Shown here piece after piece: positions 53,825 through 63,465 of a stretch of DNA of 64,000 nucleotides (its first letter is position 1; each line of letters begins with the position of its first letter). Made by a program: the position numbers and the translations under genes. Origin of the DNA: Paenibacillus tuaregi (GTDB lineage Bacteria; Bacillota; Bacilli; Paenibacillales; Paenibacillaceae). The notes beneath the pieces are model-generated. The model saw nothing but the letters and a program-made list of their open reading frames with translations. It did no database searches and was not told the DNA's origin. The DNA lies in assembly GCF_900086655.1 (NCBI RefSeq), contig NZ_LT575476.1, forward strand, positions 1,964,503 through 2,028,502. Reading direction: 5' to 3'.

Positions 53825-53966
53825 TATTAAGAAGGCTTATGCTCTTATTTAACGGCGTTTATTTCGTGGGGTTCTTGTATTGGGAATCATTTTCGACTAA
53901 TATTAAAGATAGTGATATGAATTGGACTATATAGACTGATGATTGTACACAGGGGGGGAATATTGC

Positions 53967-54254
53967 ATGACTTCATCTGATTTGCAGGAGCAATTGAATT
54001 TGAAAGCACTGAGTCTTTTGCAAGAAGACGCAGATAAAATAGAGAAGCTGATTGAAGTACAGATGGAGAACCTGGCCACGCGATACTGCCCTCTATATGA
54101 GGAAGTTCTTGATACCCAAATGTTTGGATTCTCCAAAGAGGTTGATTTTGCAGTCCGGGCCGGTCTTGTGAATCCTCTGGTCGGCAAACAAATTCTCAGC
54201 AAGCTTGAGCGCAATCTGGCTGTCTTGTATGAGGCCTTGAATAAGAAGGAATAG
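53967..54254 (+). CDS. ylaN: YlaN family protein (UPF0358)
   Basis: 95 residues, the typical size. '[58 protein letters not shown]' is highly conserved. In B. subtilis YlaN binds iron(II) and relieves Fur repression, so it acts in iron homeostasis. ATG 53967 follows a GGGGGGAA site. It lies near ftsW, as in B. subtilis. Confidence 0.95.
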   Translation: MTSSDLQEQLNLKALSLLQEDADKIEKLIEVQMENLATRYCPLYEEVLDTQMFGFSKEVDFAVRAGLVNPLVGKQILSKLERNLAVLYEALNKKE

Positions 54255-54277
54255 CTTCTTCTCCATAGAAGCATACC

Positions 54278-54317
54278 AAAAAAGCGTAAGCCGGCTTGGC
54301 CGGACATACGCTTTTTT
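54278..54317. terminator. Bidirectional terminator between ylaN and the antiporter gene
   Basis: Perfect 11-bp outer stem aaaaaagcgta (54278-54288) with tacgctttttt (54307-54317), plus an inner gccgg/ccggc. Confidence 0.9.
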
Positions 54318-54329
54318 TATTGCTGCATT

Positions 54330-55400
54330 TTATACGAGATAGAAGGATACACCCAATATTCCGTATACGGCCAGCAGAAGCAGCCCTTCATACCAGTTCG
54401 TTGATCCGTCTTGGGTGATGGATTTCGCGATAAATACGGATACGCCAATTGCGGCAAGCTCAATAACCGTGAATACAATGTCCATAGGACGGCCCAGCAG
54501 ATGGCTGACAAAGATCAGAACGGGCGCCACGAACAGCGCGATTTGCAGACTGCTTCCAATAGCTATTTCCACCGAAGCCCCGATTTTGTTCTTCATAGCC
54601 AGCATGATCGCTGCGCTGTGCTCTGCGGCATTTCCTACAATAGCAACGACAAATGCGCCGACAAAGATTTCGCTTAATCCGAATTTTGCTGTAAACGTAT
54701 CAAGCGTATCAACCAGCCATTCACTGACGAGGGCAACCATCACGGTGGCGACAATCAGATACAGAATGGACTTGCCCTTGGACCACTTCGGCTCATGTTC
54801 ATGTGCCAACTGTTCTTCATTGTCATCTGTGACGTCAGCCAGATAATCTTTATGAGTAATCATAGAGAACACCAGCCAGAGCAGGTAAGCGACAATCAGG
54901 ATGCCGGCTACAACGAGACTAAGTACACTTTCGTCCTCTTTCTGAAGAGCGTGGGTGTTGAGGAAGATAGCTGGTACGAACAGGGCGATAATGCCTAGGA
55001 TCATCAGGGAGCCGTTAAGTCCGGCCAATGAAATGTTAAAATTCTGGATTTTGTATTTCAGCCCTCCGGCGAAGAGGCTAAGCCCGAGTACAAGCAGCAG
55101 GTTTCCGATAATCGAACCTGTAATGCTCGCCTTAACAATTTCAAATTGCCCATTGCTCACAAGCAGAATGCCAATGATCAGTTCGGCCGCATTGCCGAAC
55201 GTGGCATTCAGGAACCCACCCAGGCGTTGTCCGGCATAATGGGCTACACTTTCGGTGGCTTTCCCCAGGAACCCAGCTACAAATATAACCGCGATAGCGG
55301 AAATAACGAATTGCAGCGTAGGGTTCCAGTGGCCGTAATGCCCGATAGCGCTAAGGAGAAACGTAATGATTAGCAAGCTTGGAAACCAGATTTTTTTCAA
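54330..55400 (-). CDS. Ca2+/H+ antiporter (CaxA/YfkE-like)
   Basis: 356 residues, about 11 membrane spans. Two alpha-repeats of the CaCA superfamily carry the cation-binding motifs: 'NATFGNAAELIIGIL' and 'VAIVGNAAEHSAAIM', both with the key Glu. It exports calcium in exchange for protons. TTG 55400 is chosen because GAGGTG lies 6 bases ahead; the GTG at 55409 lies inside that site. Single gene. Confidence 0.93.
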   Translation of the reverse strand: MKKIWFPSLLIITFLLSAIGHYGHWNPTLQFVISAIAVIFVAGFLGKATESVAHYAGQRLGGFLNATFGNAAELIIGILLVSNGQFEIVKASITGSIIGNLLLVLGLSLFAGGLKYKIQNFNISLAGLNGSLMILGIIALFVPAIFLNTHALQKEDESVLSLVVAGILIVAYLLWLVFSMITHKDYLADVTDDNEEQLAHEHEPKWSKGKSILYLIVATVMVALVSEWLVDTLDTFTAKFGLSEIFVGAFVVAIVGNAAEHSAAIMLAMKNKIGASVEIAIGSSLQIALFVAPVLIFVSHLLGRPMDIVFTVIELAAIGVSVFIAKSITQDGSTNWYEGLLLLAVYGILGVSFYLV

Positions 55401-55614
55401 ACAAGACACCTCAACTTTATGTAATTTGGTATAGGTTTATAAGAGTACAACAAGAATATAACCATTATTGTACCCCATATAAACGGCAGTTGATGTACAG
55501 CCACTTAGTCATTCCGTATTATATACGGAAGATGGAAGAATGGTCCATAGTTGCTTTCCAACACGGCACACATTACAATTGAGAAATAATGAGAAATTTG
55601 GAGGTGGAATGACC

Positions 55615-55977
55615 ATGACCGAGCAGCTGCAGCTTGAACTAGGGACCATTCGAATCTCGGATGATGTCGTTTCTAAAATTGCGGGCATGGCCGCGTTGGA
55701 AACTCCAGGCATCGCCGCTATGAGCGGAGGATTATCAGAAGGCTGGGCCAAACGCCTTAGCGGTAAGAACGTTCAAAAGGGAGTTACGGTAGAGGTTGGC
55801 CAGCTGGAAGCTGCGATCGATCTTAGGATCATCGTACTGTATGAAACACCGATCCACGAGGTATGCCGTATGCTTCAACAGAACGTGCGGGTTGCGGTAG
55901 AGAGCTTGACCGGGCTTCATGTTGTGGAAGTGAACGTTAAAGTGGAGGGAGTAGCTTTCAAGGACGATGAGGCTTAG
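55615..55977 (+). CDS. Asp23/Gls24 family protein
   Basis: 120 residues. 'GTIRISDDVVSKIAGMAALETPGIAAMSGG' and 'LRIIVLYETPIHEVCRMLQQNVRVAVESLTGLHVVEVNVKVEGV' match the Asp23/Gls24 domain (YqhY/YloU group). Relatives act in cell envelope stress or fatty-acid control. ATG 55615 is preferred over ATG 55609 because GGAGGT (55600-55605) then lies 9 bases upstream. Single gene, closed by a strong bidirectional terminator. Confidence 0.92.
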   Translation: MTEQLQLELGTIRISDDVVSKIAGMAALETPGIAAMSGGLSEGWAKRLSGKNVQKGVTVEVGQLEAAIDLRIIVLYETPIHEVCRMLQQNVRVAVESLTGLHVVEVNVKVEGVAFKDDEA

Positions 55978-56040
55978 AACTGCTCCCCGCCCTGAGCTTA
56001 ATCCTTACATAACGATACTCTAATTTGAACGGTGTATAAC

Positions 56041-56098
56041 ACAAAAAGAGACAGTTCCCTCCACGGATTAACCGCGGCTTGGAACCGTCTCTTTTTGT
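56041..56098. terminator. Bidirectional terminator between the Asp23 gene and ftsW
   Basis: 18-bp stem with one mismatch or G-U pair (acaaaaagagacagttcc, 56041-56058, with ggaaccgtctctttttgt, 56081-56098). Confidence 0.88.
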
Positions 56099-56133
56099 TA
56101 TTGACAACGGAATTGGGTAAAACTAGCGTTATG

Positions 56134-57375
56134 TTAACGTGTATAAGTCCTTTTGCGCGGCCGATCCGGTATGGTCGCCTGTTTGACAACAACCGATTTG
56201 GTCCGTTCTTGGGGCACCGGCACACTGGCCTGCCTTGAGATGCTGAGCACAATCCCCATACTCGCCATCATAACCATCAGAGAGGAGCCTCCATAACTGA
56301 TAAATGGCAAGGTAACGCCAGTGATAGGGATTGTGTTGGTCACCCCGCCAATGTTAATAAAAGCCTGGATGGCGATAAGTCCCATAATCCCAACACCGAC
56401 CAGGGTTCCAAATGTGTCGGGACAGCGGACGGAGACAAGTATTCCCCTCCATATGAAATAAATATAGAAGAGCAGGAACAAAAAAGTCCCAATGAATCCG
56501 AATTCCTCGCCAATAACGGAGAAAATAAAGTCATTATATGGATTCGGAAGATAATGGAGCTTCTGGATGCTCTGGCCGAATCCTGTACCTGCTGCCCCGC
56601 CATGGCCAATGGCAATGAGGGACTGTACCAGGTTATAACTCACTCCTTGGGGATCATGAAGCGGATCCAGGTAGGCCTGGATCCGGCCTGCCTTATAATT
56701 ATGGCTTGCCTCGGCACCGCTCAGCTTCTCGAATAGAAACTGGGCGCCAAGCACAATGCTGGCCCCAAGGATGAGCAGTCCGATAGAGCCTAGAATATGC
56801 TTCAGATTAGCTCCTCCCGCGAATATAACCAGCCCGGCTGTAGCGACGAGAATGAGGCAGGAGCCGAAATCCGGCTGAAGCATGATCAGCCCGGCAACGA
56901 AGCCCACGATCATCATCACCGGAATATAACCGGTTCGCAGGTCGCGGAACCGCTCCCCTTTCTTCGAGATCAGGGCAGCCAAGTAGAGAACAATGGTGAT
57001 CTTGGCGAGCTCGGAAGGCTGAATCCCAAAAGAACCGACACCGAACCAGCTTCTAGCTCCGTTTACATTGGTCCCTATATAGGGGACAAGCAAAAGCATA
57101 ATTAAAGTAACTATGAATACCGGTACAAACAATTTCTTGTATCTCGCATAAGGTATGTTCATAGTAACGAACATGCTAATCAGTCCGAGTCCGCCGAACA
57201 TTAGCTGTTTCTTAGTGAAGTACATGGCGTCATTGTTGAATTTGGAATTAACGATAGAGATGCTGGAGCTTGAGCTGAACACCATGACCAGACCGAAGCC
57301 CACCAGTAGCAGGGTGAGTATGAGCAGTTGAAAGTCGGGCGTCCCTTTTCTGGACTGGTTTTTGTTATCACTCAT
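56134..57375 (-). CDS. ftsW: FtsW, septal peptidoglycan glycosyltransferase
   Basis: 413 residues with about 10 membrane spans (SEDS family). 'ARSWFGVGSFGIQPSELAKI', 'LQPDFGSCLI', 'NPYNDFIFSVIGEEFGF' and 'TLPFISYGGSSLMV' are the FtsW/RodA signatures; the essential Asp of LQPDFG is intact. It polymerises glycan at the division site with a partner class B PBP. The stop of yugN lies 9 bases before the ATG and no good ribosome binding site is seen, so translational coupling is likely. Confidence 0.93.
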   Translation of the reverse strand: MSDNKNQSRKGTPDFQLLILTLLLVGFGLVMVFSSSSSISIVNSKFNNDAMYFTKKQLMFGGLGLISMFVTMNIPYARYKKLFVPVFIVTLIMLLLVPYIGTNVNGARSWFGVGSFGIQPSELAKITIVLYLAALISKKGERFRDLRTGYIPVMMIVGFVAGLIMLQPDFGSCLILVATAGLVIFAGGANLKHILGSIGLLILGASIVLGAQFLFEKLSGAEASHNYKAGRIQAYLDPLHDPQGVSYNLVQSLIAIGHGGAAGTGFGQSIQKLHYLPNPYNDFIFSVIGEEFGFIGTFLFLLFYIYFIWRGILVSVRCPDTFGTLVGVGIMGLIAIQAFINIGGVTNTIPITGVTLPFISYGGSSLMVMMASMGIVLSISRQASVPVPQERTKSVVVKQATIPDRPRKRTYTR

Positions 57376-57384
57376 AGCCTGATG

Positions 57385-57726
57385 TTAGGCCTCGAGCAGT
57401 TTCTTAAGTTCGGTCAGCTTCTGGTTGGCTTTGCTCAGAACATCGGATGGGATTGGGGATTCATACTCAAGCCCATGCGGGAACGTGGCGCGGCCCATAT
57501 ATACGGCTTCAATTGCAAGCACGGCATCGGGACGTTCCAGCTTGCCTTCCACAGCACGTGTATTGATGCGCAGGAAATATTCGTTATTGTTATCTTCTAT
57601 TTTATAATCATATGTAGCACGGTAGTATTCCCACTGCCACCGGATAAAACCTACTTTCTCGGCGGATTCATCCAAATAAGCGAGATCGCTCTTAATTCCG
57701 TCCAAACCAGTGTTTTCAAAAATCAT
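57385..57726 (-). CDS. YugN-like protein
   Basis: 113 residues. 'IFENTGLDGIKSDLAYLDESAEKVGFIRWQWEYYRATYDYKIED' matches the YugN-like family (PF08868), a small fold of unknown function in Bacillales. ATG 57726 is preferred because AAGGGAGG lies 11 bases upstream; the earlier ATG 57750 has no site. First gene of the yugN-ftsW pair. Confidence 0.82.
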   Translation of the reverse strand: MIFENTGLDGIKSDLAYLDESAEKVGFIRWQWEYYRATYDYKIEDNNNEYFLRINTRAVEGKLERPDAVLAIEAVYMGRATFPHGLEYESPIPSDVLSKANQKLTELKKLLEA

Positions 57727-57904
57727 TGGGTCATAGTCCTCCCTTAACATACTGTATATTCATTCATGATAGTATGTTTCCGGGAGTTGTGCAAGCACTC
57801 TAGGCCCTGTAATGAAAACACTTTCCGTAAGGATCTGGCGTCTATGATACAATGATAGAAGCTACCGACCAGGCAGCGTAACAATGCGAAGGAAGTGTCA
57901 TTTA

Positions 57905-59083
57905 ATGAAGGATAGGGATTTAGTAAATTCACTGTATCCGCTAATGGTGGAGAGACGACGTTATCTTCATCAGAACCCGGAGCTGTCTTATAAAGAAGAG
58001 AAAACTTCGGCCTACGTCGCCGCTATTCTTACCAATCTCGGCCTCACAGTCAGAACCAATGTGGGGGGCTATGGGGTAATCGGAGAAATTAAAGGCAGCT
58101 TCCCGGGAAGAACCGTTGCCCTGCGGGCGGATATGGATGCATTGCCGATCCAGGATGAGAAAAGCTGTGCCTATGCGTCGCGCCTGCCTGGTGTTATGCA
58201 TGCGTGCGGACATGATGGACATACCGCCGTTCTGCTGGCTGTTGCCGAATACTTCATGAAGATCAAGGATACGCTTCACGGGTCGATCCGGCTGATCTTC
58301 CAGCCAGCTGAAGAGGTGTGTCCTGGAGGGGCCGCAGCGATGATCCGGGAAGGCGCAGTTGACGGCGCTGATGTGATCTACGGCGTTCATTTGTGGACGC
58401 CGATCCCAGTAGGAACGGCAGCCTCTGCACCAGGACCGCTTATGGCCTCCACGGACGAGTTCTTTGTGGATATGCAGGGGCGGGGAGGACACGGAGGCAT
58501 GCCCCATGTCGCTGTAGACAGCGTGATCGCTGGAGCTGCTCTTGTGATGCAGCTTCAGTCCATTGTGAGCAGGTCGGTCGATCCGCTCGACCCGGCCGTG
58601 GTTACTGTGGGTTCGATTCAGGGAGGAACGGTACAGAACGTGATTGCGGAGCACTGTCTTTTATCTGGAACGGTCAGATGCTTTAATGAAGAGACAAGGC
58701 ATTTAATCCGCAGACGGATTGAGGAAATGGCTGAAGGCACCGCTAAAGCTTATGGCGCTGAGGCCGTAGTGGACTATGTCATGGGATATCCACCACTTGT
58801 GAACCACGAAGATGAGACCGGGCGTTTCTTCCGGGTAGCCGGGGAAGCCTTCGGGCTCCGTGCCGAGCTGTCTCCTAAGATTATGCCTGCCGAGGATTTT
58901 GCTTATTATGTGAAGAGGATCCCCGGATGTTTTGTGCTTGTAGGAGCGGGGAACCCTGAGAAAGGAGCCGTCTATCCCCACCATCATCCCAAATTCGACA
59001 TTGATGAGGATGCGATGCTTTATGCGGCAGGTCTGCTGATTACAATGGCCGAATCCTATCTGGATGAGAAGAAGAGCGAATAA
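57905..59083 (+). CDS. M20-family amidohydrolase (N-acyl-amino-acid hydrolase type)
   Basis: 392 residues. 'GRTVALRADMDALPIQDE', the metal motif 'MHACGHDGHTAVLL', 'FQPAEE' and a late 'YPHHHPKFDID' are the IAA/hippurate hydrolase signature (M20D). It hydrolyses N-acyl amino acids or peptides using two metal ions. GAAGGAAG before ATG 57905; an upstream in-frame ATG at 57884 is less likely. Single gene with a terminator. Confidence 0.93.
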   Translation: MKDRDLVNSLYPLMVERRRYLHQNPELSYKEEKTSAYVAAILTNLGLTVRTNVGGYGVIGEIKGSFPGRTVALRADMDALPIQDEKSCAYASRLPGVMHACGHDGHTAVLLAVAEYFMKIKDTLHGSIRLIFQPAEEVCPGGAAAMIREGAVDGADVIYGVHLWTPIPVGTAASAPGPLMASTDEFFVDMQGRGGHGGMPHVAVDSVIAGAALVMQLQSIVSRSVDPLDPAVVTVGSIQGGTVQNVIAEHCLLSGTVRCFNEETRHLIRRRIEEMAEGTAKAYGAEAVVDYVMGYPPLVNHEDETGRFFRVAGEAFGLRAELSPKIMPAEDFAYYVKRIPGCFVLVGAGNPEKGAVYPHHHPKFDIDEDAMLYAAGLLITMAESYLDEKKSE

Positions 59084-59122
59084 TTTTGGCGTTATTTGGA
59101 ATTCTAACTTAAGAAGCAAGGA

Positions 59123-59147
59123 GCCCGCAGAGCTTGCGGGCTTTTTT
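59123..59147 (+). terminator. Terminator of the M20 hydrolase gene
   Basis: 7-bp stem gcccgca (59123-59129) with tgcgggc (59135-59141), followed by six T residues. Confidence 0.88.
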
Positions 59148-59204
59148 GGCATTGTGCCATGTTGGCCAATTTTAGGGATGAATCAGCTAAGGGGTGTTGA
59201 TCAG

Positions 59205-60935
59205 ATGGAAGGAACCGGAGCATGCATCGTACAAAGGGACTTTACAGTGCTGCTGGAAAAGGACCATCCTGGCTTTGAAGCCGCCAGATTGGAACTGTCT
59301 AGGTATGCTGAGCTGCTGAAGAGCCCGGCTTCTTTTCATACGTATCGACTTACTCCTTTGTCTCTCTGGAATGCGGCGGCCTCTGGAATGACCAAAGCGG
59401 GAATTATGGAAAGCCTGAGCGCGCTATCCCGCTTTAAGGTGCCGGATCAGGTGCACCAGAGCATGGATGTGTGGTTAACCCGGTACGGTAAATTACGGTT
59501 ACGCCGCAATCCGGATGACATAACCACGCTCATCCTGCAAAGTGATCCCGAATATATGGATGAAATCAGAAAGTATCCTTCTATCAGAGGTTTGCTGATG
59601 GAATTTACTGGCGGGGGCAATGGTTCGTGCCTTCTTGCAGCCCGGCACCGCGGGGTAGTCAAGCAGGAGCTTACACGGCTCGGGTATCCTGTGCTGGATG
59701 AGGTGGGCTATCACCATGGGAACGACCTTCGCTTCTCCTTAAGGACCCGCACTACCGGCGAAGACGGCTTCACCCTTAGGTCTTATCAGCGGGAAAGCGT
59801 GGATGCATTTGCCGGCAAGGGAGAGGAACCTGATGGCGGAAGCGGGGTGCTCGTTCTGCCCTGCGGGGCAGGCAAGACGGTCATCGGTCTGGCTGCCATG
59901 GAAAGACTGCAGTGTGAGACGCTGATCCTAACGTCTAATGTAACCTCAGTAAGGCAGTGGATTCATGAGCTGCGAAGCAAGTCGACTCTTCTTGAAGAGC
60001 AGATTGGTGAATATTCAGGGGATAAGAAGGAGGTCCGTCCTGTGACGGTCTCCACCTATCAGATTCTGACTCACCGCAGCAGGAAAGAGGTGACATTTAA
60101 GCATATGAAGCTGTTCAATGAACGCGACTGGGGTCTCATTATTTATGATGAGGTGCATTTGCTCCCGGCCCCGGTATTCAGAGTGACCGCAGATATTCAA
60201 GCGACCCGCAGGCTTGGGCTAACCGCTACGCTGATCCGGGAAGACGGCTGTGAGAAGGATGTGTTCTCTCTGATTGGCCCCAAGCGGTATGAAATGCCTT
60301 GGCGGGAGCTGGAACAGGCGGGTTGGATCGCCGAGGTGAAGTGCACCGAAATCCGGATTTCGCTTCCAGAGCCACTGCGTAAGCAGTATTTGCTGGCTGA
60401 AGGGAAGCGCAAATACAGATTAGCGGCAGAGAACCCGGCCAAGCTGGCTATTACTAAGCGGCTGCTGCAGCGTCATGCGGGCAAGCCGGCGCTGATCATC
60501 GGCCAATATCTTGACCAGTTGACTCAGATTGCGGCTGAATTGGAGGCTCCCCTTATCACCGGCAGATCAGGGCAGCAGGAGCGGATCGATTTATACCAGG
60601 GTTTTCAACGTGGAGATATTCCAGTTCTGGTTGTATCCAAAGTAGCCAATTTTGCTGTCGACCTCCCGGATGCCGCTGTAGGTATCCAGGTATCTGGCAG
60701 TTATGGCTCCAGGCAGGAGGAAGCCCAGCGTCTTGGCAGGCTGCTGCGACCTAAGGCGGGAGACAACCGGGCTTTTTTCTATACATTGGTCTCTGACGAA
60801 AGCAAAGAGCTGGCCTTTGCCCTGCGCAGACAGCTGTTTCTTATCGAACAAGGTTACGAATATACCGTTCGTGAATATTCAGAAGATGATTTCGCTGGAA
60901 AGGAGGCCGATTGGGCATCGTGCATTCAGATGTGA
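59205..60935 (+). CDS. XPB-type DNA helicase (SF2)
   Basis: 576 residues. An N-terminal region of about 200 residues precedes the helicase core: Walker A 'VLPCGAGKTVIG', DEVH box ('IIYDEVHLL'), 'LGLTATLIREDG' (motif III), and 'QRLGRLLRP' (motif VI). Motif III-IV separation and 'KRYEMPWRELEQAGWIAEVKCTEI' match XPB/Rad25 group. Archaeal and bacterial XPBs are 3'-5' DNA translocases linked to repair. ATG 59205 follows AAGGGGTGTTGATC. Overlaps the next gene by 25 bases. Confidence 0.92.
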   Translation: MEGTGACIVQRDFTVLLEKDHPGFEAARLELSRYAELLKSPASFHTYRLTPLSLWNAAASGMTKAGIMESLSALSRFKVPDQVHQSMDVWLTRYGKLRLRRNPDDITTLILQSDPEYMDEIRKYPSIRGLLMEFTGGGNGSCLLAARHRGVVKQELTRLGYPVLDEVGYHHGNDLRFSLRTRTTGEDGFTLRSYQRESVDAFAGKGEEPDGGSGVLVLPCGAGKTVIGLAAMERLQCETLILTSNVTSVRQWIHELRSKSTLLEEQIGEYSGDKKEVRPVTVSTYQILTHRSRKEVTFKHMKLFNERDWGLIIYDEVHLLPAPVFRVTADIQATRRLGLTATLIREDGCEKDVFSLIGPKRYEMPWRELEQAGWIAEVKCTEIRISLPEPLRKQYLLAEGKRKYRLAAENPAKLAITKRLLQRHAGKPALIIGQYLDQLTQIAAELEAPLITGRSGQQERIDLYQGFQRGDIPVLVVSKVANFAVDLPDAAVGIQVSGSYGSRQEEAQRLGRLLRPKAGDNRAFFYTLVSDESKELAFALRRQLFLIEQGYEYTVREYSEDDFAGKEADWASCIQM

Positions 60936-62893
60936 TGAAGTGGAAATTGGGATCTGGCAGATTGCCGGAAGCCGGAGAACAGACGCTTCTGGCAATTGTG
61001 CGCAGCTTTGCGGCCCAGCCATTCACGCTGGAGCAGCTTGATAAGCTGGCAGGACCCGGAATCAGCGGTGCTGAACTGCGGGCGGGCCTGATCACTCTTC
61101 GAAAAGCCGGGGTTCTGAGCGCAGTCAGGAAATCTTGGGGGGAGCGGCTGTACTATTTAACCGGAGAAGTCCTTGCTGGACTTCAGGATCAGCTGCTGGG
61201 CTCTATACAACAAGAGCAGGGCGAGATACGTATTGAACGGTCCGCGGGTGACGGAATGGAGAATGATTTATTCCGGATATTGGTCTGGATTGGCAAACAC
61301 GGCCTTCCGGTTACCGCGAAGGGCACGATTCACCAGAAGGCCAGGGGCAAGCTTGCCGGTCTGACAAGGCTGGCTTCCGGCGATTTGGACAAGCTTAGGC
61401 TTCACTATCCTCACCGGGATGTATATTCAGCTGAAATTGCCGTCCTGCTTGATCTGCTGCTGGGGCTTGGACTGGTGACCAGACGAGACAGCTTTGTCCT
61501 GGAGGAGGATACACTGGCAGAGTGGTTTGCCTTAAGCCCGGATGCAATGCGGACTGTTATCTACGGTCAGCTCCTTTCCCGTTATATCCCACCTGATCCG
61601 AATTTGCAGCAGTACGTCTATTCGCTTGGATCGGCAAGGCTGCAGGAAGACAGCTGGTATCTGCTTCAGAATATTTTAGACTGGCTTCAGGGGAGCAAGC
61701 TGATCGCAGCCAAGACCAAGATTGCAGAGGAGCAGGAAGATTTCATGACTGGCTGGCTGAATCTGCTGTGCGGCTTCGGTTTTATGGATTTGGGAGCCAA
61801 TACGGAAGGGAAGCGTGCATTCCGGTGGCGAGTGAAACCGGGAAGGACTGAGGCAGAATTCAATCAAGCATCCGGGAGTGAAACGCCCAGCGGCCCAAAC
61901 CTGAATCAATCGTCTGCCCGAATGAGTGGAATTTACGTGCAGCCCGATTTCGAAATTCTTGTACCCGAACACACACCTTATACAATCCGGTGGGAGCTGG
62001 AAATCTGCTCAGAGTTCGTCTCGTATGACGTCATGTCGGTCTATCGGCTTAGCCGATCTTCTTCGACAGAAGCGTACAACCACGGACGGACACCGGCGGA
62101 TACGTTAGCATTTCTGGAACAAAATGCTGCAGCGGGGGTGCCCGAGAATGTACAGGCAGCCCTTAAGATGTGGGACAGGGAGATGGGGAGAACAGCCATT
62201 GAGGAACATGTTCTTCTCAGATGTAGGGATTCCGAGGCGGCTGAGGCGATTGCCGCTCACTTTGCGGGCAAACTTAAGCTTGAGAGAATCGGTCCGTTGA
62301 ATTTCATTGTTCCGAAGGAGGAACTGGAGCGTGTTAGAAAGGGGCTTATGCAGCTGGAAATGTCTCCGCGCATGTCTGCAGCCGATGACGGGGCTGGGAT
62401 GCCTGCCCGGAGAAAATACCCGAAGCTGGAGCAGAATCAGCTGGCAGGAAGCAGCACATGGTCCGGGCGGAGAAGACGAGACACAGCGGAAGTCACCGGA
62501 ATTCCGGGCGGCCTTCCGGCTAAACGCGAGGTCTGCCAAGGTTTGATTGTATCTGGAGCCCCTGTTCATATTTATGAACCGGATGGCGCCTTCCCATCTC
62601 CTGAAGAGCTGTTCCCGGGTATGGAAGAAGTCCCGGCAGGCTGGCTCAAGGAGATGAGGAACTATCATCCTTCCACTTCGAAATCCCTGATCCGGCAGGC
62701 GCTGGCCTGGAAGACAAAAATCCTGCTGCGTTTGAATGGAGAGACCGCAGAGTTCTTGCCGCTGAGAATCTTTGAGCGTGATCCTTGGACTGCGGAGATG
62801 CAAAGGCTTCCCGGAGGGGAGGCTGTGGAGCTCACACCGGCGGCATGGGAGGCCATCCGGCTTGAGCTGCCCAGTATCATCTTCAAGACCTGA
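60911..62893 (+). CDS. Helicase-associated protein partnered with XPB
   Basis: 660 residues, no helicase motifs of its own. The C-terminal half has 'YVQPDFEILVPEHTPYTIRWELEICSEFVSYDVMSVYRLSRSSSTEAYNHG', which is the 'helicase-associated / XPB-Ssl2 N-terminal-like' domain (Helicase_C_3 type). The N-terminal half is helical and winged-helix-like. TTG start at 60911 follows AAAGGAGG and overlaps the helicase gene by 25 bases, so both proteins are made together in about equal amounts. Probably a complex; function is unknown. Confidence 0.85.
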   Translation: MGIVHSDVMKWKLGSGRLPEAGEQTLLAIVRSFAAQPFTLEQLDKLAGPGISGAELRAGLITLRKAGVLSAVRKSWGERLYYLTGEVLAGLQDQLLGSIQQEQGEIRIERSAGDGMENDLFRILVWIGKHGLPVTAKGTIHQKARGKLAGLTRLASGDLDKLRLHYPHRDVYSAEIAVLLDLLLGLGLVTRRDSFVLEEDTLAEWFALSPDAMRTVIYGQLLSRYIPPDPNLQQYVYSLGSARLQEDSWYLLQNILDWLQGSKLIAAKTKIAEEQEDFMTGWLNLLCGFGFMDLGANTEGKRAFRWRVKPGRTEAEFNQASGSETPSGPNLNQSSARMSGIYVQPDFEILVPEHTPYTIRWELEICSEFVSYDVMSVYRLSRSSSTEAYNHGRTPADTLAFLEQNAAAGVPENVQAALKMWDREMGRTAIEEHVLLRCRDSEAAEAIAAHFAGKLKLERIGPLNFIVPKEELERVRKGLMQLEMSPRMSAADDGAGMPARRKYPKLEQNQLAGSSTWSGRRRRDTAEVTGIPGGLPAKREVCQGLIVSGAPVHIYEPDGAFPSPEELFPGMEEVPAGWLKEMRNYHPSTSKSLIRQALAWKTKILLRLNGETAEFLPLRIFERDPWTAEMQRLPGGEAVELTPAAWEAIRLELPSIIFKT

Positions 62894-62980
62894 GGTTAAC
62901 TCTTCTTATGGTGACCCGTTTATGATATATTAGTTATGTCTACCCAAGTGTAGAACACTTATAGAATTGGGATGAATTTC

Positions 62981-63421
62981 ATGAGCGTATCCGAGAAGAA
63001 GACGGTTGATATGGCCGAAATGCTTACTTACGCCTATGAATTAGGCGATATGATTAATAGCTCGACCTGTGTTGCGGATTATTTGTATTGGAAGCAGCAG
63101 GTTGAGAAAGATACAGAGGTGCAGGCACTAGTCAAGAAGCTGGCGGCCAAGAAGGAATTGTTCGAAGAGACCCAGCGGTTCGGTCACTTTCATCCGAATT
63201 ACCATGAAGCGATGGAGCGGGTGGCCGAAGTGGAGCGGGAACTTGAGCAGCATGAGTCGGTCAGCCGGTTCAAGCAGGCCGAGAAGGAGCTTGACGAGCT
63301 TCTGCACCAGATGTCAGAGACCATTGCTTACGCGGTGTCGGACAGCATTAAGGTTCCGGGCAACGATCCGAACCCGAAGGGCGGCGGATGCGGCAGCGGA
63401 GGCAAGTGCAGCTGCGGCTAG
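62981..63421 (+). CDS. ylbF: YlbF (RicF) family regulator
   Basis: 146 residues. 'YWKQQVEKDTEVQALVKKLAAKKELFEETQRFGHFHPNYHEAMERVAEVERELEQHESV' is the helical YlbF/YmcA core. The C-terminal tail 'GGGCGSGGKCSCG' supplies three Cys that bind an iron-sulfur cluster in B. subtilis YlbF. It forms the Y-complex with YmcA and YaaT, which helps RNase Y, competence and sporulation; those partners are elsewhere. A second ATG 9 bases earlier is possible. Confidence 0.92.
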   Translation: MSVSEKKTVDMAEMLTYAYELGDMINSSTCVADYLYWKQQVEKDTEVQALVKKLAAKKELFEETQRFGHFHPNYHEAMERVAEVERELEQHESVSRFKQAEKELDELLHQMSETIAYAVSDSIKVPGNDPNPKGGGCGSGGKCSCG

Positions 63422-63465
63422 GAACTTGAATATTTTGGCGGGAGAAAGAGGGGCGAAGGTGCGCT

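Noticed and set aside
59064..59204. Longer N-terminus of the XPB helicase
   Set aside because: It would overlap the M20 gene and its terminator; the ribosome binding site favours ATG 59205.
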